Part shown: positions 56,068 through 64,000 of the stretch, piece by piece | Layout of the letters: every line of letters begins with the position of its first letter | How positions within the stretch are numbered: the stretch's first letter is position 1 | DNA from: Nitrospiraceae bacterium | GTDB taxonomy: Bacteria > Nitrospirota > Nitrospiria > Nitrospirales > Nitrospiraceae | Direction of reading: 5' to 3' | Assembly: GCA_919902665.1 (NCBI GenBank) | Contig: CAKKRK010000098.1 | Location: forward strand, 1 to 64,000 | Length of the DNA stretch: 64,000 nt | Notes under the pieces: model-generated | What the model was told of the DNA's origin: nothing | Seen by the model: only the letters and a program-made list of their open reading frames with translations | The model's database searches: none | Made by a program: the position numbers and the translations under genes

Positions 56068-56804
56068 TCTGCGACTCCTGGACGGAGACCGAGTGCTGTT
56101 GACAAGATTGTCCCGGACAGTCCCTTGGCAAAGGTTCCGGTGATCATGTGGATAATGCCGAGTTCTTTGTCGAATACGATGAGCCCCACCAGGATGAGCA
56201 TGCCATACGGCTCCAATCGCGCGAGTGTCATCGCTGGTTTTGGCGGCAGCAGCGCCGTGAGGATCCGGCCGCCGTCGAGCGGTGGGATGGGAAGCAGGTT
56301 GAACAGTGCGAGAAACACATTGATCATGACGGAATAGAGCGCCATGACGGCGATTGGGCGAAGAAACATGGTTGTGAGGAGGCCTGAAGACTCTTCAGCC
56401 TCGGTGGCGCTGCGAGGTGACAAGGTCGGTTCGAACGTCAGGATCAGCGCCAAGAGCAAGGCACTGACGACGGCGAGCAGCAGGTTCATCCCCGGTCCGG
56501 CCGCTGCCACAAGTGCCATGTCGCGTCGAGGTTGGTGCATATTCCGAGGGTCAATCGGAACCGGCTTGGCCCAGCCCAACAGAAAGCTCCCAGGCAATAT
56601 CAAACAGATAAGCGGCAAGATAATGGTACCGAACGGATCGATATGGGCCAGTGGATTGATGGTGAGCCGTCCTTCATGTTTTGCGGTCGAATCGCCGCAT
56701 TTCTCCGCCATCCACCCATGCGCATATTCATGGAGCACCATCGCGAACAACAGGGGGAGCCCCATATACGAGATTGTGTGGATGATCTGTGAGAGGGAGT
56801 TCAT
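56064..56804 (-). CDS. Site-2 protease-type (M50) membrane metallopeptidase
   Basis: 246 residues with six hydrophobic segments. HEYAHGW near residue 25 is the HExxH zinc site and NLLPIPPLDGGRIL near 165 supplies the Asp ligand. Such intramembrane proteases cleave membrane-bound regulators or small proteins; there is no PDZ domain, so this is a short (YwhC/FtsH-partner-like) type. Coupled to trpS. Confidence 0.9.
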   Translation of the reverse strand: MNSLSQIIHTISYMGLPLLFAMVLHEYAHGWMAEKCGDSTAKHEGRLTINPLAHIDPFGTIILPLICLILPGSFLLGWAKPVPIDPRNMHQPRRDMALVAAAGPGMNLLLAVVSALLLALILTFEPTLSPRSATEAEESSGLLTTMFLRPIAVMALYSVMINVFLALFNLLPIPPLDGGRILTALLPPKPAMTLARLEPYGMLILVGLIVFDKELGIIHMITGTFAKGLSGTILSTALGLRPGVAE

Positions 56805-56840
56805 GAGTAGTCAGTTCTCGCCCCAGTCCGAATAGCCTGG

Positions 56841-58817
56841 TTAATCCAATTGCACAAACTTACCCTGTTTCACCTGCAGAAGAAAGAGCGGGCGGTGCAG
56901 GGTGCCATCCGGTCCGAAACTGGCCGGTCCGGCAAGTGTCGGTAGGTTGCGCTGCGTCATGAGGAAGTCGTGGAGCGCTTCGCCGGAGGTTGCTCCGTGG
57001 CGGACGCCTTCAATGACGACTCTGGCGGCGTCATATCCCTGCATGGTGAAGAGCGAGGGGGTGGACTGAAAGCGCTTGTGGTACCGCTGAACAAACTCCT
57101 GTACGGCAGGATTCGGGCTATCGACGAAGAAGCCATCCACGAATGTTGCACCGTCGACTGTCCGATCGGCGGTGCGGGCAAAGTCCTGCGAGTTCCAGCC
57201 GTTGGTGCCCAGCAGTGGCGCTTTGATGTCATGAAACGCCAGCTGCGCGGCGAGGAGACCGATCTCGTGCGAGCGACTTGGGATGAAGATCGCGTCAAAC
57301 CCTGGCGTGTAGAGGACGCGCTTTTCGTTTCGACTGAGGGGCTTACCGGGCTGTCGTGGTATATCAACTGGAACTGCCAGCCCATACTTTTTCAGGTCTT
57401 CGGCTTTGAGCCGCTGGATCTGCGGACCAAAATCCGTTTCGCCTTCCTTGAAGGCTTCTATCGCAATAATTTCGCCGTCGAGTCGGCGCACCTCCTGCGC
57501 GAAGAGCCGTGCCAGTTCTCGCCCATAGACGGTGTCGGGGTGGAGAATGCAGAATCGTCGATAGTCCTGCTGTTTTGCGGCATAGGTCGCGATGCGTTCG
57601 GCTTGCATGGCGTAGGTCAACGACGTGCTGAAGAGGTAACTGCCCAACCGACGGACATTGGGGAGTGTGGCTGCCGGTGTAATTAAGGGGATCCTGGTTT
57701 TTTGCGCCATTTCGGCCATGACCGGAAGGTTTTTTGACAGCATTGGGCCAATGACGACGAGTGGACGGTCGTCATGAAGTAGCGTCGAGAGATCGTCCAA
57801 AAAGCCTTGCCGATCGGCATCATGATCCTTCACGATCAATCCAACAGATGGGGTGCCAGGCTGCTCATGAGACCGTTCCACCGCCAACTGAATGCCTTCT
57901 AGGACGTCATTGGCGAAGGCGGACAAGTGGCCCGACAACGGAAGGACGGCTGCGATAAAATATTGGTTGGCTTTCAACCTTGACTTGATGAGTTCCAGCG
58001 ATTCGCTGGCTTTCGGGACGGAGGGGTGAGCAGGAAACGCAGCGAGAAAATGCCGGGTCTCCCGTTCTGCCAAGTGGTCTTCGCCTCGCACAATGTAATA
58101 GTCGATCAGTCGGAGAGAGGCAAGGTCGCCGGGAAAGGAACGAAGATAGGCATCCCGCACGCGGGTCAACCCTTTTTTGTCCAGCTTTTCGGTGATGAAT
58201 TGACGAATCTGTTCCCGGGTCTCCGCCATCTGTGTGTCGGTGCTGCCGGCCATGCCTTCCAGTAAGGTATGGATGGCTCGGACATAGTCTTTCTTTTGGG
58301 CGAATGCCTCAGCAGTCAGCTGCTGCGCCTCGCGTTTAGTTGCGTCGTCGAGTGCCGTTGTCCGTACTTGTGTCAGCAACGGCAATGCCAAGTCGATATT
58401 GCCCATCGCGGCATGGATGCGGGCCAATATGAGCTTGCCTCGATCCACGAGGTTGGATTCGGGAAACTCCGTCTGAAGTTGGTTCAGAGAGCGGATCGCC
58501 TCTCCATAGTCCTTCATTCCATAGAGCGCGGCGCCCAGCAGTAGGTAGGTATCATCGAGATATTCAGCTGGTGGAGTGGTGGTCAAAAAGCGACGCAAGA
58601 CTGTGGCCGCGGATTCCGGATCGCCTTTTTCGATCAGGTGCTTGGCCTGGTTCAAGACCGGTGGGTTTGGAAGAATGACCTTGACGGGATCTGCTGCCAC
58701 TGCTCTGCCCGGTTGAGTCGACAGGAGGCCGATTCCAAGCGTCAGAGTAAGAGCCATAGCAACCAACAGTGGCGGCCATGCAGAGCTAGAAGAGGGGTGA
58801 TACGAGTAGGTGAGCAT
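56841..58817 (-). CDS. Periplasmic amino-acid-type binding protein with TPR (LpoA-like)
   Basis: 658 residues from ATG 58817. Signal peptide, then TPR-like helices (about 60-245: AATVLRRFLTTTPPAEY, EAIRSLNQLQTEFPESN), then a large Peripla_BP_6 type I fold (about 260-650, FAVLPLSGHLSAFANDVLEG-like, PLITPAATLPNVRRLGSYLF). This pattern matches LpoA, an outer-membrane activator of PBP1A, or a branched-chain amino-acid binding protein. No lipobox is obvious, so an LpoA assignment is uncertain. It lies 36 bases before the protease gene. Confidence 0.75.
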   Translation of the reverse strand: MLTYSYHPSSSSAWPPLLVAMALTLTLGIGLLSTQPGRAVAADPVKVILPNPPVLNQAKHLIEKGDPESAATVLRRFLTTTPPAEYLDDTYLLLGAALYGMKDYGEAIRSLNQLQTEFPESNLVDRGKLILARIHAAMGNIDLALPLLTQVRTTALDDATKREAQQLTAEAFAQKKDYVRAIHTLLEGMAGSTDTQMAETREQIRQFITEKLDKKGLTRVRDAYLRSFPGDLASLRLIDYYIVRGEDHLAERETRHFLAAFPAHPSVPKASESLELIKSRLKANQYFIAAVLPLSGHLSAFANDVLEGIQLAVERSHEQPGTPSVGLIVKDHDADRQGFLDDLSTLLHDDRPLVVIGPMLSKNLPVMAEMAQKTRIPLITPAATLPNVRRLGSYLFSTSLTYAMQAERIATYAAKQQDYRRFCILHPDTVYGRELARLFAQEVRRLDGEIIAIEAFKEGETDFGPQIQRLKAEDLKKYGLAVPVDIPRQPGKPLSRNEKRVLYTPGFDAIFIPSRSHEIGLLAAQLAFHDIKAPLLGTNGWNSQDFARTADRTVDGATFVDGFFVDSPNPAVQEFVQRYHKRFQSTPSLFTMQGYDAARVVIEGVRHGATSGEALHDFLMTQRNLPTLAGPASFGPDGTLHRPLFLLQVKQGKFVQLD

Positions 58818-58942
58818 TACGTTCGATCGGCGGTAGGCCGTAGGCAGACTAGTATCGGAAAGGGTGCGACCTGTCAAGGAGAACTACAGCGGCATCATTG
58901 TACTGGTAAAGTGAGTTGGCTATAGTCCATCCTCCGACCACC

Positions 58943-59899
58943 ATGGCTGAACCAACCGCACCATTACTGGACCCTCTACTTGAACGGTATCTCAGTGAGC
59001 TGCGGATTGAAGGTGGATTGGCCGTTAATACGCTGGAGTCCTACCGGCGAGACCTTTTACGTTTGCAGCGATACTTGCTGCAGCATCGACTCAGTATCGG
59101 AGACTCCGTTCCACCGCACACGATCCGGTCCTTTCTCGCAACCCTCAAACACGAGGCCCTCGCGGCTTCATCGATTGCTCGCCTCCTCTCGGCGATGCGA
59201 GGGTGGTATCGCTTTCTGGTTCGAGAACATCTCGTGAAGACCAGTCCTCTCCGTGATATGACGGCGGCGCATCGGCCGGTTCGATTACCGAAGACGCTGA
59301 CACACCAGGAAATAACGGCGCTGCTAGAGCTGCCGGCTCGCGGTCGTGTTGAGGATCAACGCGACCGCGTGATGCTGGAATTGCTGTATGCAGCGGGGCT
59401 GCGGGTGTCGGAGCTTGTCGGGCTCAGTCTGTCGCAGATCGATGTGAATCTGGGCTGTGTGCGAGTCGTAGGGAAAGGTGCCAAGGAACGAGTCGTCCCG
59501 ATTGGACAGACTGCGGTCAAGATGCTGGTTGATTACGTGGAACATGTGAGACCCGTTCTACTCAAAGGGCGATCGTCCCGTGTCTTGTTCATCAGCCGGC
59601 GAGGACGAGGACTGACGAGGCAGGCATTTTGGAAGCTGCTTCTGCAGCGAGCCCGACGCGCTGGTATTTCGAAATCGATTTCTCCGCACATGCTGAGGCA
59701 TTCTTTTGCCACGCATCTGCTGGAGGGGGGAGCCGATTTGCGAGTCGTGCAATCCTTGTTGGGGCATGCAGACATCGCGACGACTCAAATCTATACGCAT
59801 GTGGAAGGTAGCCGGTTACGGCACGTCCATCGCCAATACTTTCCGCGACAGCGCGGTCGACGACGGCCAGGTGTGGAAACTTCTACGAAGCGCAAATAG
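58943..59899 (+). CDS. xerD: Tyrosine recombinase XerD-type
   Basis: 318 residues from ATG 58943. SAM-like N-terminus LERYLSELRIEGGLAVNTLE, then catalytic residues: R in LYAAGLRVSELVGLSL near 150, K near GKGAKERVVPIG, HxxR in SPHMLRHSFATHLLEGG near 250, H in LLGHADIATTQIYTHV with nucleophile Tyr. It resolves chromosome dimers at dif. No XerC or dif site is visible in the window; one might be a distant element. Confidence 0.93.
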   Translation: MAEPTAPLLDPLLERYLSELRIEGGLAVNTLESYRRDLLRLQRYLLQHRLSIGDSVPPHTIRSFLATLKHEALAASSIARLLSAMRGWYRFLVREHLVKTSPLRDMTAAHRPVRLPKTLTHQEITALLELPARGRVEDQRDRVMLELLYAAGLRVSELVGLSLSQIDVNLGCVRVVGKGAKERVVPIGQTAVKMLVDYVEHVRPVLLKGRSSRVLFISRRGRGLTRQAFWKLLLQRARRAGISKSISPHMLRHSFATHLLEGGADLRVVQSLLGHADIATTQIYTHVEGSRLRHVHRQYFPRQRGRRRPGVETSTKRK

Positions 59900-59998
59900 C
59901 TAGGAATCAGCATCGTGTGAGGTTGAATGAATGGTAGGTGAACCCGTTGACAAGGAATCATGGACTTGATACCCTCCGCATCGGTTGCTAAGAAAATC

Positions 59999-60074
59999 GG
60001 GCGGATAGCTCAGTTGGGAGAGCGCTGCCCTTACAAGGCAGAGGTCACAGGTTCAATCCCTGTTCCGCCTACCA
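59999..60074 (+). tRNA. tRNA-Val (anticodon TAC)
   Basis: Acceptor GGGCGGA pairs with TCCGCCT (first pair G-U), D arm TAGCTCAGTTGGGAGAGC, anticodon stem CTGCC/GGCAG around CTTACAA with anticodon TAC, T arm ACAGG-TTCAATC-CCTGT, discriminator A and encoded CCA. Confidence 0.97.
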
Positions 60075-60205
60075 TGCAGGAGTGGTGGTGCGCAGAGCGA
60101 GGATGTGTGCTTGCTGGGCAGAGGATCTGTTTTTTGCTCAGGAATTGATCGGCGACCACCGATTTCGTCTTGTCATGCTGTTGTTCTGCCATCGATAGAC
60201 TTTGC

Positions 60206-60283
60206 GGGGCCGTCGTTCAGCCTGGTTAGGACGCCAGATTGTCAATCTGGAAGTCGCGGGTTCAAATCCCGTCGGCCCCGCCA
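60206..60283 (+). tRNA. tRNA-Asp (anticodon GTC)
   Basis: Acceptor GGGGCCG pairs with CGGCCCC, anticodon stem CCAGA/TCTGG around TTGTCAA giving anticodon GTC, T arm GCGGG-TTCAAAT-CCCGT, discriminator G, encoded CCA. Confidence 0.97.
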
Positions 60284-60356
60284 TTTTCTTCAGAGTTTGG
60301 TACAATCCACTTTGCCAAGAAATCGTGAGCGCTGAGGAGGGAGTGTAGAGACTCGT

Positions 60357-61055
60357 ATGTTTCAAACTGGACCACTGGGAGTTATTCTGTCGCTCGGGAT
60401 CGTATCCAAGGTGGTCCTCGTGCTCCTGGTCTGCTTTTCCGTTGCGTCCTGGGCCATCATCTTCTACAAGTTGGCCGTGTTTCGCACCGCTGATGCAAAG
60501 GATCGTCATTTTATGACCTTGTTGCTGCGGGCCAGAGATGTGGAGGACGTGACTCGGCATGCGCAACAGATGATAGGGAGTCCCTGCGCAAAGATCTTTC
60601 ATGCCGTGATTCAACGGATCGGCTACCTTCCCACCGAGATGAAGGGCAATGGTTCCGTTGCCTATGATCGACATGTGATGGAACGGACGGCGGGCCATCT
60701 TGCACAGGGGCAAATCGCCAAGTTGGAATCGTTTCTTCCGTTTCTTGCGACGACCGGAAATATCTGCCCGTTCGTGGGCCTCCTGGGAACGGTGATGGGA
60801 ATCATCGATTCATTCCGGGAAATTGGCACCCAAGGGACGGCCAGTATTGCGGCGGTGGCTCCCGGCGTTTCCGAAGCCTTGATCGCGACCGCAGCCGGAT
60901 TGTTTGCCGCCATTCCAGCCGTCATTGCCTATAATTATTTTCTCGTACGTATCAGACGTGCCGCCATGCATATGGATTCGGTTGTGGTGGAGCTCCTGGC
61001 TTTGATTCCAGCCCAAACGAGACCTGTCGATCCGTCCGTCGGAGCGAAGGGATGA
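60357..61055 (+). CDS. tolQ: TolQ-like proton channel subunit
   Basis: 232 residues, three membrane segments (about 15-35, 135-155, 170-195). MotA/TolQ/ExbB features include [19 protein letters not shown] (proton path) and [20 protein letters not shown]. It energises the Tol-Pal complex with TolR using proton flow. The next gene overlaps by 4 bases (ATGA). Confidence 0.93.
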   Translation: MFQTGPLGVILSLGIVSKVVLVLLVCFSVASWAIIFYKLAVFRTADAKDRHFMTLLLRARDVEDVTRHAQQMIGSPCAKIFHAVIQRIGYLPTEMKGNGSVAYDRHVMERTAGHLAQGQIAKLESFLPFLATTGNICPFVGLLGTVMGIIDSFREIGTQGTASIAAVAPGVSEALIATAAGLFAAIPAVIAYNYFLVRIRRAAMHMDSVVVELLALIPAQTRPVDPSVGAKG

Positions 61056-61492
61056 TGTTTGAGACGAGGCAGCGACGATTCTTAGCCGAAATCAACGTGA
61101 TTCCGCTCGTGGACGTGGTATTGGTGCTTCTGGTGATCTTTATGGTCACGGCGCCGATGCTCTATCGAGGCATGGACATCAAGTTGCCGACTTCCGCGTC
61201 GAACACGATCAAGCCGGAGATCCGAGCGGTGCTGACGATCGAAAAGGATCAACGCCTGTATCTCGACAAGGATCCGGTGAGCGTCGCTCAGCTAGAGCGA
61301 AAGCTGCGCATGATGAAAGCCGAGCATGCCGATGTGTCCGTGTATTTACGCGCTGACCGGGATGTGCCATACGGAATTGTGGTTCAGGTGATGGATGGAG
61401 TCAAAAAAGCCGGTATCGAAAAGCTTGGCATGGTGACTGATCCCACCGGACCTGAACGTGTCAGTGAGGGTACACCATCCCAACCCAATTAA
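61052..61492 (+). CDS. tolR: TolR-like membrane subunit
   Basis: 146 residues. ExbD/TolR form: N-terminal [20 protein letters not shown] membrane helix with the essential Asp (about residue 23), then a periplasmic domain ([38 protein letters not shown]). It partners TolQ and links the proton channel to the periplasm. Confidence 0.93.
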   Translation: MMFETRQRRFLAEINVIPLVDVVLVLLVIFMVTAPMLYRGMDIKLPTSASNTIKPEIRAVLTIEKDQRLYLDKDPVSVAQLERKLRMMKAEHADVSVYLRADRDVPYGIVVQVMDGVKKAGIEKLGMVTDPTGPERVSEGTPSQPN

Positions 61493-61511
61493 TAGTAGGA
61501 TAAGGTCCACG

Positions 61512-62591
61512 GTGCAGGCTTGGGCATCAGCCGGCATGGTTTCGGATGATGAATGGCAGGCGACACTGACTCGTCGCTTGGGCTTTGCTGTCATCGTTTC
61601 TCTGGCCCTGCATATTGGCATCCTGGCAATGGTGGGTTGGGTTCGACTGCCACGACATGGCGAACGGCCTCTGACGTCGATGGAGATTTCCCTTGCGAGT
61701 CTGCCGACGCTTCAGGAGAAAGCCGTTGAACCTCAGAAAAGTCAGCCGATTAAGAAAGAGGTCGAACAGCCCAAGCCGGTACAGCAGACGAAGCCTATCG
61801 AGCAATCCAAAGCTCCTGAGCGTCCCAAACTCATTGAACAGCCTAAAACTGCTCCTCCCGTGAAAGCGGCACCCGTGCCCCTTCCGCCGGTGGCGGCAGC
61901 ACCTGTTCCTCTTCCGGTGGCTCCAGCCAAACCGTCGAATGATCTCATGCGCGATATTATGAAAGATATTGAGTTGCCTCCAGATGCTCCAAAGCACGGC
62001 GACATCAGCCCGGAGGACAAGCCGAGAAAATCACCGGTGATGAAGCTGCCAGATGTACCGGTTGTGACGGAAACAAAGGAGGCAACGCAAAAAAAGCTGG
62101 TTGCCTCTGCTCAGTCTTCATCCTTGACGGAAGATGTGGCGAAGGAATTGGACGAGGAATTGAAGAAGATCAAGACACTTGAGGTGCCCAAAGCAGCACC
62201 ACCAGTAGACGTGCTGTCAAAGCCTGTGCCTCAGCTTGAAGCGAAGATACAGAGCGCCAAAGCTGTCGACACCACATTGAAGGTTCCAGGGATGGCTCCG
62301 GGTTCCAATGCGTATCTTGCACTTGTGCGACAACGAATCAGCAATTCTTGGAATGCCCCGCCTATGGATCTGACCAGCCATGCGTACGTCGTGGTCGTAC
62401 AGTTCAGACTGCATAAGAACGGATCGGTCACCGGTGTGGCGATCGAGCAATCGTCGGGAAACGAGTACTATGATTTGGCCGGAAGACGGGCTGTTCTCAG
62501 TGCAAACCCATTGCCGGTGTTTCCAGCCGATATCACGGATCTATATTTTGATGCGCACTTCACCTTTACCGTCGGAGAGCCGCAAGGATAA
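61512..62591 (+). CDS. tolA: TolA/TonB-type periplasm-spanning protein
   Basis: 359 residues from GTG 61512 (AAGG six bases upstream); starts at GTG 61458 or ATG 61536 are also possible. One N-terminal membrane segment (LGFAVIVSLALHIGILAMVG) is followed by a long Lys/Pro/Ala-rich rod (about 60-240, PLPPVAAAPVPLPVAP) and a C-terminal TonB-C domain (VVVQFRLHKNGSVTGVAIEQ). It bridges TolQR to TolB/Pal at the outer membrane. Position between tolR and tolB makes TolA likelier than TonB. Confidence 0.88.
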   Translation: MQAWASAGMVSDDEWQATLTRRLGFAVIVSLALHIGILAMVGWVRLPRHGERPLTSMEISLASLPTLQEKAVEPQKSQPIKKEVEQPKPVQQTKPIEQSKAPERPKLIEQPKTAPPVKAAPVPLPPVAAAPVPLPVAPAKPSNDLMRDIMKDIELPPDAPKHGDISPEDKPRKSPVMKLPDVPVVTETKEATQKKLVASAQSSSLTEDVAKELDEELKKIKTLEVPKAAPPVDVLSKPVPQLEAKIQSAKAVDTTLKVPGMAPGSNAYLALVRQRISNSWNAPPMDLTSHAYVVVVQFRLHKNGSVTGVAIEQSSGNEYYDLAGRRAVLSANPLPVFPADITDLYFDAHFTFTVGEPQG

Positions 62592-62594
62592 ATC

Positions 62595-63935
62595 ATGGCG
62601 TTTCGAGTTGTTGTGTTCATCAGCCTGTGTGTATCGATCGGCGTGGGGTGGATCATTGAATCCGGTGCCGCCGACGTCTTTCTTGAAGCCACCAGACAGG
62701 ATTTCCAGAAGATTCCACTTGGAATCGCCGGGATTGAAAATCTGGGTGGATCGGAGTCACCTGAGGCACGTGTGAAGCTGGGCACGCGCATCGAAGACGT
62801 ACTGAAGGCGGACGTGCGGCGCTCGCTGGTCTTTGCGCTTGTCGATTTGCCGAGTCTTGGCATGAAGGTCAGTCATCTCGGGGCGGAGCCTGATCCCTCA
62901 TTCAAGCAAGCCGCCGAGAATGGAGTATCAGTCATTGTGTGGGGTCAGGCGGGGATGAAGAGTGGGAACAAGGATGCTGATCTCAGCATGGATGGCTATG
63001 TCTATGACGCCGGGAGCAATGAAGTCGTGGGGGGGAAACGCTATGTCGGTTCGGCGTCCGTCGCCCGCCTTATGGCCCATCGTTTTGCCGATGAGTTGGT
63101 CTTTCGCTATACGGGCGAGCCGGGAATCGCTCGGACGAAGATCGCCTATGTCTCGGAATTGGGGACGGCTCGTGAATTATTCGTGATGGATTACGATGGA
63201 TATGATCCGCGTCAGCTGACGGCCGATGGGTTCTTGAATCTGATGCCACGCTGGTCGCCGGATCGCCGATTTCTGGTCTTCACGACGTACCGTAATCGAA
63301 ATACGCAGGATATCGACATGATTGAGCTGGCCACGGGAAAGCGGTGGACACTCGTCGCGCAAGGGGGGCTGAACATCACTCCGGTTTTCTCTCCCGATGG
63401 GAATTCGCTGGCCTACTCATCAAGCCATGAAGGAAATGCCGAACTGTACCGTTTGGATATGAAGACGAAAGCTGTTCAACGACTGACGACGCATGCGGCC
63501 GGGGACTTGTCGCCCTCGTGGGCGCCCTCGGGCCGGGAGCTCGTATTTACGTCCGATCGGAGCGGTGGCCCACAAATTTTTCTCATGAGTGCGGATGGAT
63601 CCAATGTGCGTCGATTGACGTTCGAAGGAGACTATAATGCAGCGCCGGTCTGGTCTCCTCGAGGAAATTGGATTGCCTACGTGTGCCGGACTCCCAAAAA
63701 AGAGTACAAACTGTGTGTGATCACCCCCGATGGTCAGAAACGTCTGCAATTAACGACAGGACTGGGCGTGGATGATTCTCCGTCCTGGTCTCCAGATGGA
63801 CGGCATCTCGTGTTCAGCTCGACAGTGGAAGGGAAGAGTCAGATCTACATGATCGATGCGGACGGTAAAGACCTCGAGCGCATTACGTTCACAGGCACTC
63901 ATAATAGCGCGCCGTCCTGGTCCCCCGCCTCGTGA
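62595..63935 (+). CDS. tolB: Tol-Pal system beta-propeller protein TolB
   Basis: 446 residues. Signal peptide (cleavage near IIESGAADV), an N-terminal domain, then a beta-propeller of WD40-like PD40 repeats: LMPRWSPDRRFLVFTTYRN, SPSWAPSGRELVFTSDRSGG, APVWSPRGNWIAYV and DSPSWSPDGRHLVFSS. It contacts Pal and TolA in the periplasm. Starts 3 bases after the tolA stop. The 65 bases to the window end contain no pal start, so pal if present starts beyond. Confidence 0.95.
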   Translation: MAFRVVVFISLCVSIGVGWIIESGAADVFLEATRQDFQKIPLGIAGIENLGGSESPEARVKLGTRIEDVLKADVRRSLVFALVDLPSLGMKVSHLGAEPDPSFKQAAENGVSVIVWGQAGMKSGNKDADLSMDGYVYDAGSNEVVGGKRYVGSASVARLMAHRFADELVFRYTGEPGIARTKIAYVSELGTARELFVMDYDGYDPRQLTADGFLNLMPRWSPDRRFLVFTTYRNRNTQDIDMIELATGKRWTLVAQGGLNITPVFSPDGNSLAYSSSHEGNAELYRLDMKTKAVQRLTTHAAGDLSPSWAPSGRELVFTSDRSGGPQIFLMSADGSNVRRLTFEGDYNAAPVWSPRGNWIAYVCRTPKKEYKLCVITPDGQKRLQLTTGLGVDDSPSWSPDGRHLVFSSTVEGKSQIYMIDADGKDLERITFTGTHNSAPSWSPAS

Positions 63936-64000
63936 ATTTCCAGGAAGGCATTGACGGCAATCGTCCTAGGTTGTAAGAAAAAGGGACGGTATTTCACAGG

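Noticed and set aside
61458-61511. Longer tolA start at GTG 61458
   Set aside because: It overlaps tolR by 35 bases; GTG 61512 has a better spaced AAGG site, though the choice is not certain.
1-64000. CRISPR array, IS element, prophage or rRNA operon
   Set aside because: No regularly spaced repeats, transposase-like proteins, phage structural genes or rRNA motifs were seen.

Overview
The window looks like chromosomal DNA of a Nitrospira-type bacterium (phylum Nitrospirota). This is inferred from gene content: cell-wall recycling, a Tol system, a GH57 amylase with GalT, many LuxR and hybrid histidine kinase sensors, sigma-54 regulation, and gltBD glutamate synthase. The strongest ecological clue is an Rh-type ammonia channel of the Nitrosomonas Rh50 kind (14208-15479). 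From published comparative genomics, Rh50-type channels in Nitrospira are associated with comammox clade A, while other Nitrospira carry Amt/MEP channels. No amo, hao or nxr gene lies in the window, so comammox assignment is an inference.

Layout. 1-4534 (minus): a membrane MutS-like ATPase, translationally coupled to a very long MFS-PlsC-AMP-ligase fusion that runs off the left edge. 4687-7130 (plus): prmA, MOSC protein, methyltransferase and an SH3 lipoprotein. 7131-7491: a BrnA-like antitoxin with only the tail of its toxin left. 7663-13719: pilT, an unrecognised protein, a hydrolase, a haem-copper-oxidase-like membrane protein, thiD and a FlgO/CsgG-like protein. 14208-15479: Rh channel, followed by tRNA-Arg. 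15988-16898: FN3 lipoprotein and a Lys/Gly/His repeat peptide with its own sigma-54 promoter and terminator. 17166-21860 (minus): GH57, galT, cca. 21960-22367: a VanZ-like protein.

22460-33395 is a sensory island: an atypical LuxR response regulator (Glu at the phosphorylation site), a second LuxR regulator, a LuxR gene broken by an in-frame stop, two full-length paralogous hybrid histidine kinases, a truncated sensor-gene remnant between them, and a receiver protein whose C-terminus looks like a degenerate phosphotransfer domain.

33504-39344: amgK-murU cell-wall sugar salvage, a sigma-54 activator, a DUF1015 protein and a polyprenyl diphosphate synthase. 39563-45564: gltB-gltD, which with the Rh channel would cover ammonia uptake and assimilation. 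45794-54962: small accessory genes, including an orphan Hcp, PilZ, DUF5069, a Ycf46-like AAA protein, NlpC-type lipoprotein, an MBL hydrolase and several unknowns. 55075-58817 (minus): LpoA-like protein, site-2 protease, trpS. 58943-60283: xerD and tRNA-Val and tRNA-Asp. 60357-63935: tolQ-tolR-tolA-tolB; pal would be expected just outside the right edge. No CRISPR array, IS element, rRNA or integrated phage was seen.
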